From positions 1 to 34,501 of IMG/VR virus record IMGVR_UViG_3300043774_001222: 34,501 bases of DNA; one strand, 5' to 3'. A program made the position numbers and the translations under genes. The notes beneath the pieces are model-generated. The model had not been told where the DNA came from. It ran no database searches and worked only from the letters and a program-made list of their open reading frames with translations. Below are positions 33,794 through 34,501 of the stretch, in pieces. Within the stretch, counting starts at the first letter, position 1. Each line of letters begins with the position of its first letter. The DNA is from a virus.

Positions 33794-34501
33794 ACCTTAA
33801 ATCCCGACTCAAGGAACTGGCGGCGAAGTCCGAGGAGAAGCGCAGTGGCGTGGGCCGTGCGGCTTTGATCGGGGCGGGTGTCGCGGCGGGTGGTTTGGTG
33901 GGGATGCGCACGCTGCCGCGTTTGCTGCCGAAGGGGCGCTTGGTTCAGGAGGGGGAGTCTCTTCTTGGCAAGGTGGTCTATAACAACCAGGGGCTCACGA
34001 CGCCTGCGGAGATCATTCATTTACCGAATGGGCGGAGCTTGCGCGGTGTGCTGAGGAAGAACCGCGAGGCGGCGGGCGTGAAGGGTGCGCTCTCGCGTGC
34101 GGCGCTGAAGGCGGATGAGTTTTTGGGCGTGCCGCAACGGCACTATGGCGTGGGTGTGGGCAGTGGGCGGATCGCCGAGGTGAGCAAATCGCGGGGGCGC
34201 AAAATTGTGGATCAGGCGGAATTCGGCAAGAAGGTGTATATCGACAACGATGGCAAGATTCTGCGTGAGCGGGGTATCCCGCAGCGGGCGGAAGGGCGCG
34301 CGGGCACAATGAACGATGCCGAGGTGGAGGCTTTCAACAAACGCTACGAGGCTTCGCAGGCCGACAAGCGCTGGGACCGTAAGAGTGTGTGCCCAGCGGG
34401 AGCGAATAACTGCGAGGCTTATGCGCGTGGCATCGGCACAGGCAAGGCGGTGAGCCGCCAAGTGCAGGCGATGCGTGTCGGCGCGATGGCTGGGGCTGTG
34501 G
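33790..34501 (+). CDS. LRAT-like (NlpC/P60 superfamily) protein (cut by the right edge)
   Basis: My translation from ATG 33790 (M-N-L-K-S-R-L-K-E-L-A-A-K) runs open for 237 residues. Residues 23-40 are a glycine-rich hydrophobic segment (A-A-L-I-G-A-G-V-A-A-G-G-L-V-G). The region 115-225 matches the LRAT/HRASLS-type papain-like fold: R-H-Y-G-V-G-V-G-S-G-R-I (H118) and N-N-C-E-A-Y-A-R-G-I (C208 as nucleophile), then a G-K-A-V-S-R-Q-V ending as in N-C-E-x-F proteins. Such enzymes act as acyltransferases or hydrolases on lipids or peptides; in a virion a cell-envelope function is possible. It opens with a version of the L-x-S-R-L-K motif. Confidence 0.7.
   Translation, partial: MNLKSRLKELAAKSEEKRSGVGRAALIGAGVAAGGLVGMRTLPRLLPKGRLVQEGESLLGKVVYNNQGLTTPAEIIHLPNGRSLRGVLRKNREAAGVKGALSRAALKADEFLGVPQRHYGVGVGSGRIAEVSKSRGRKIVDQAEFGKKVYIDNDGKILRERGIPQRAEGRAGTMNDAEVEAFNKRYEASQADKRWDRKSVCPAGANNCEAYARGIGTGKAVSRQVQAMRVGAMAGAV

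Overview
The window looks like part of a large tailed-phage genome, free or integrated. It carries a lambda-type portal protein, a giant low-complexity virion-type protein, a sliding clamp, an ATP-dependent DNA ligase (cut by the left edge), an RNA ligase, a DnaQ-type exonuclease, a deoxynucleoside monophosphate kinase and an HNH endonuclease, packed with dozens of small genes joined by 1-17 base overlaps. The host is probably a Verrucomicrobiota or related PVC-like bacterium. That is inferred from dispersed CACAGAGGACACGGAGG-type repeats, a short AT-rich TTAAAACTTAAAAC repeat and a small palindrome, which I associate with such genomes; no host marker gene is present.

Layout: positions 1 to about 18.64 kb hold genes almost only on the minus strand; from 18.95 kb to the right edge all genes are on the plus strand. 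The two blocks diverge from an AT-rich region (18.64-18.95 kb) with a recognisable leftward promoter and a 35-base inverted repeat. The leftward block holds replication and metabolism genes: ligase, LuxR-type regulator, Ycf46-like AAA+ ATPase with DUF2997 and DUF1257 partners, DUF2958, a DUF3150-like protein, the sliding clamp, an atypical tRNA-like gene and many unknowns. Near its upstream end are two copies of a 95-base leader that can form a pseudoknot or attenuator, and a 42-base tandem repeat array. The rightward block starts with small genes, the kinase and the exonuclease, passes through coiled-coil, HNH, zinc-ribbon and RNA ligase genes, and ends with the virion genes: a zincin-like protein, the portal, a 1545-residue glycine-zipper protein, a related 335-residue protein and an LRAT-like protein cut by the right edge.

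The most striking locus is at 2.8-4.25 kb: a retron-type reverse transcriptase (NAxxH, YADD and VTG motifs) immediately preceded by a 439-base non-coding region. This holds one 5' arm and three tandem long hairpins. Each hairpin shows the same 9-base loop core (CCCAACCCC in the transcript) on a completely different stem, and each is followed by the same 18-19-base sequence, which is complementary to the single 5' arm. It looks like a retron RNA with one a1 and three msd-like hairpin/a2-like units. I know of no described retron with this layout. Other structure that genes do not explain includes a two-copy covarying hairpin motif in the right block, three dispersed repeat families that supply stop codons, leaders and in-frame peptide inserts, and a peptide motif (consensus L-S-A-K-L-R) recurring across the virion proteins.
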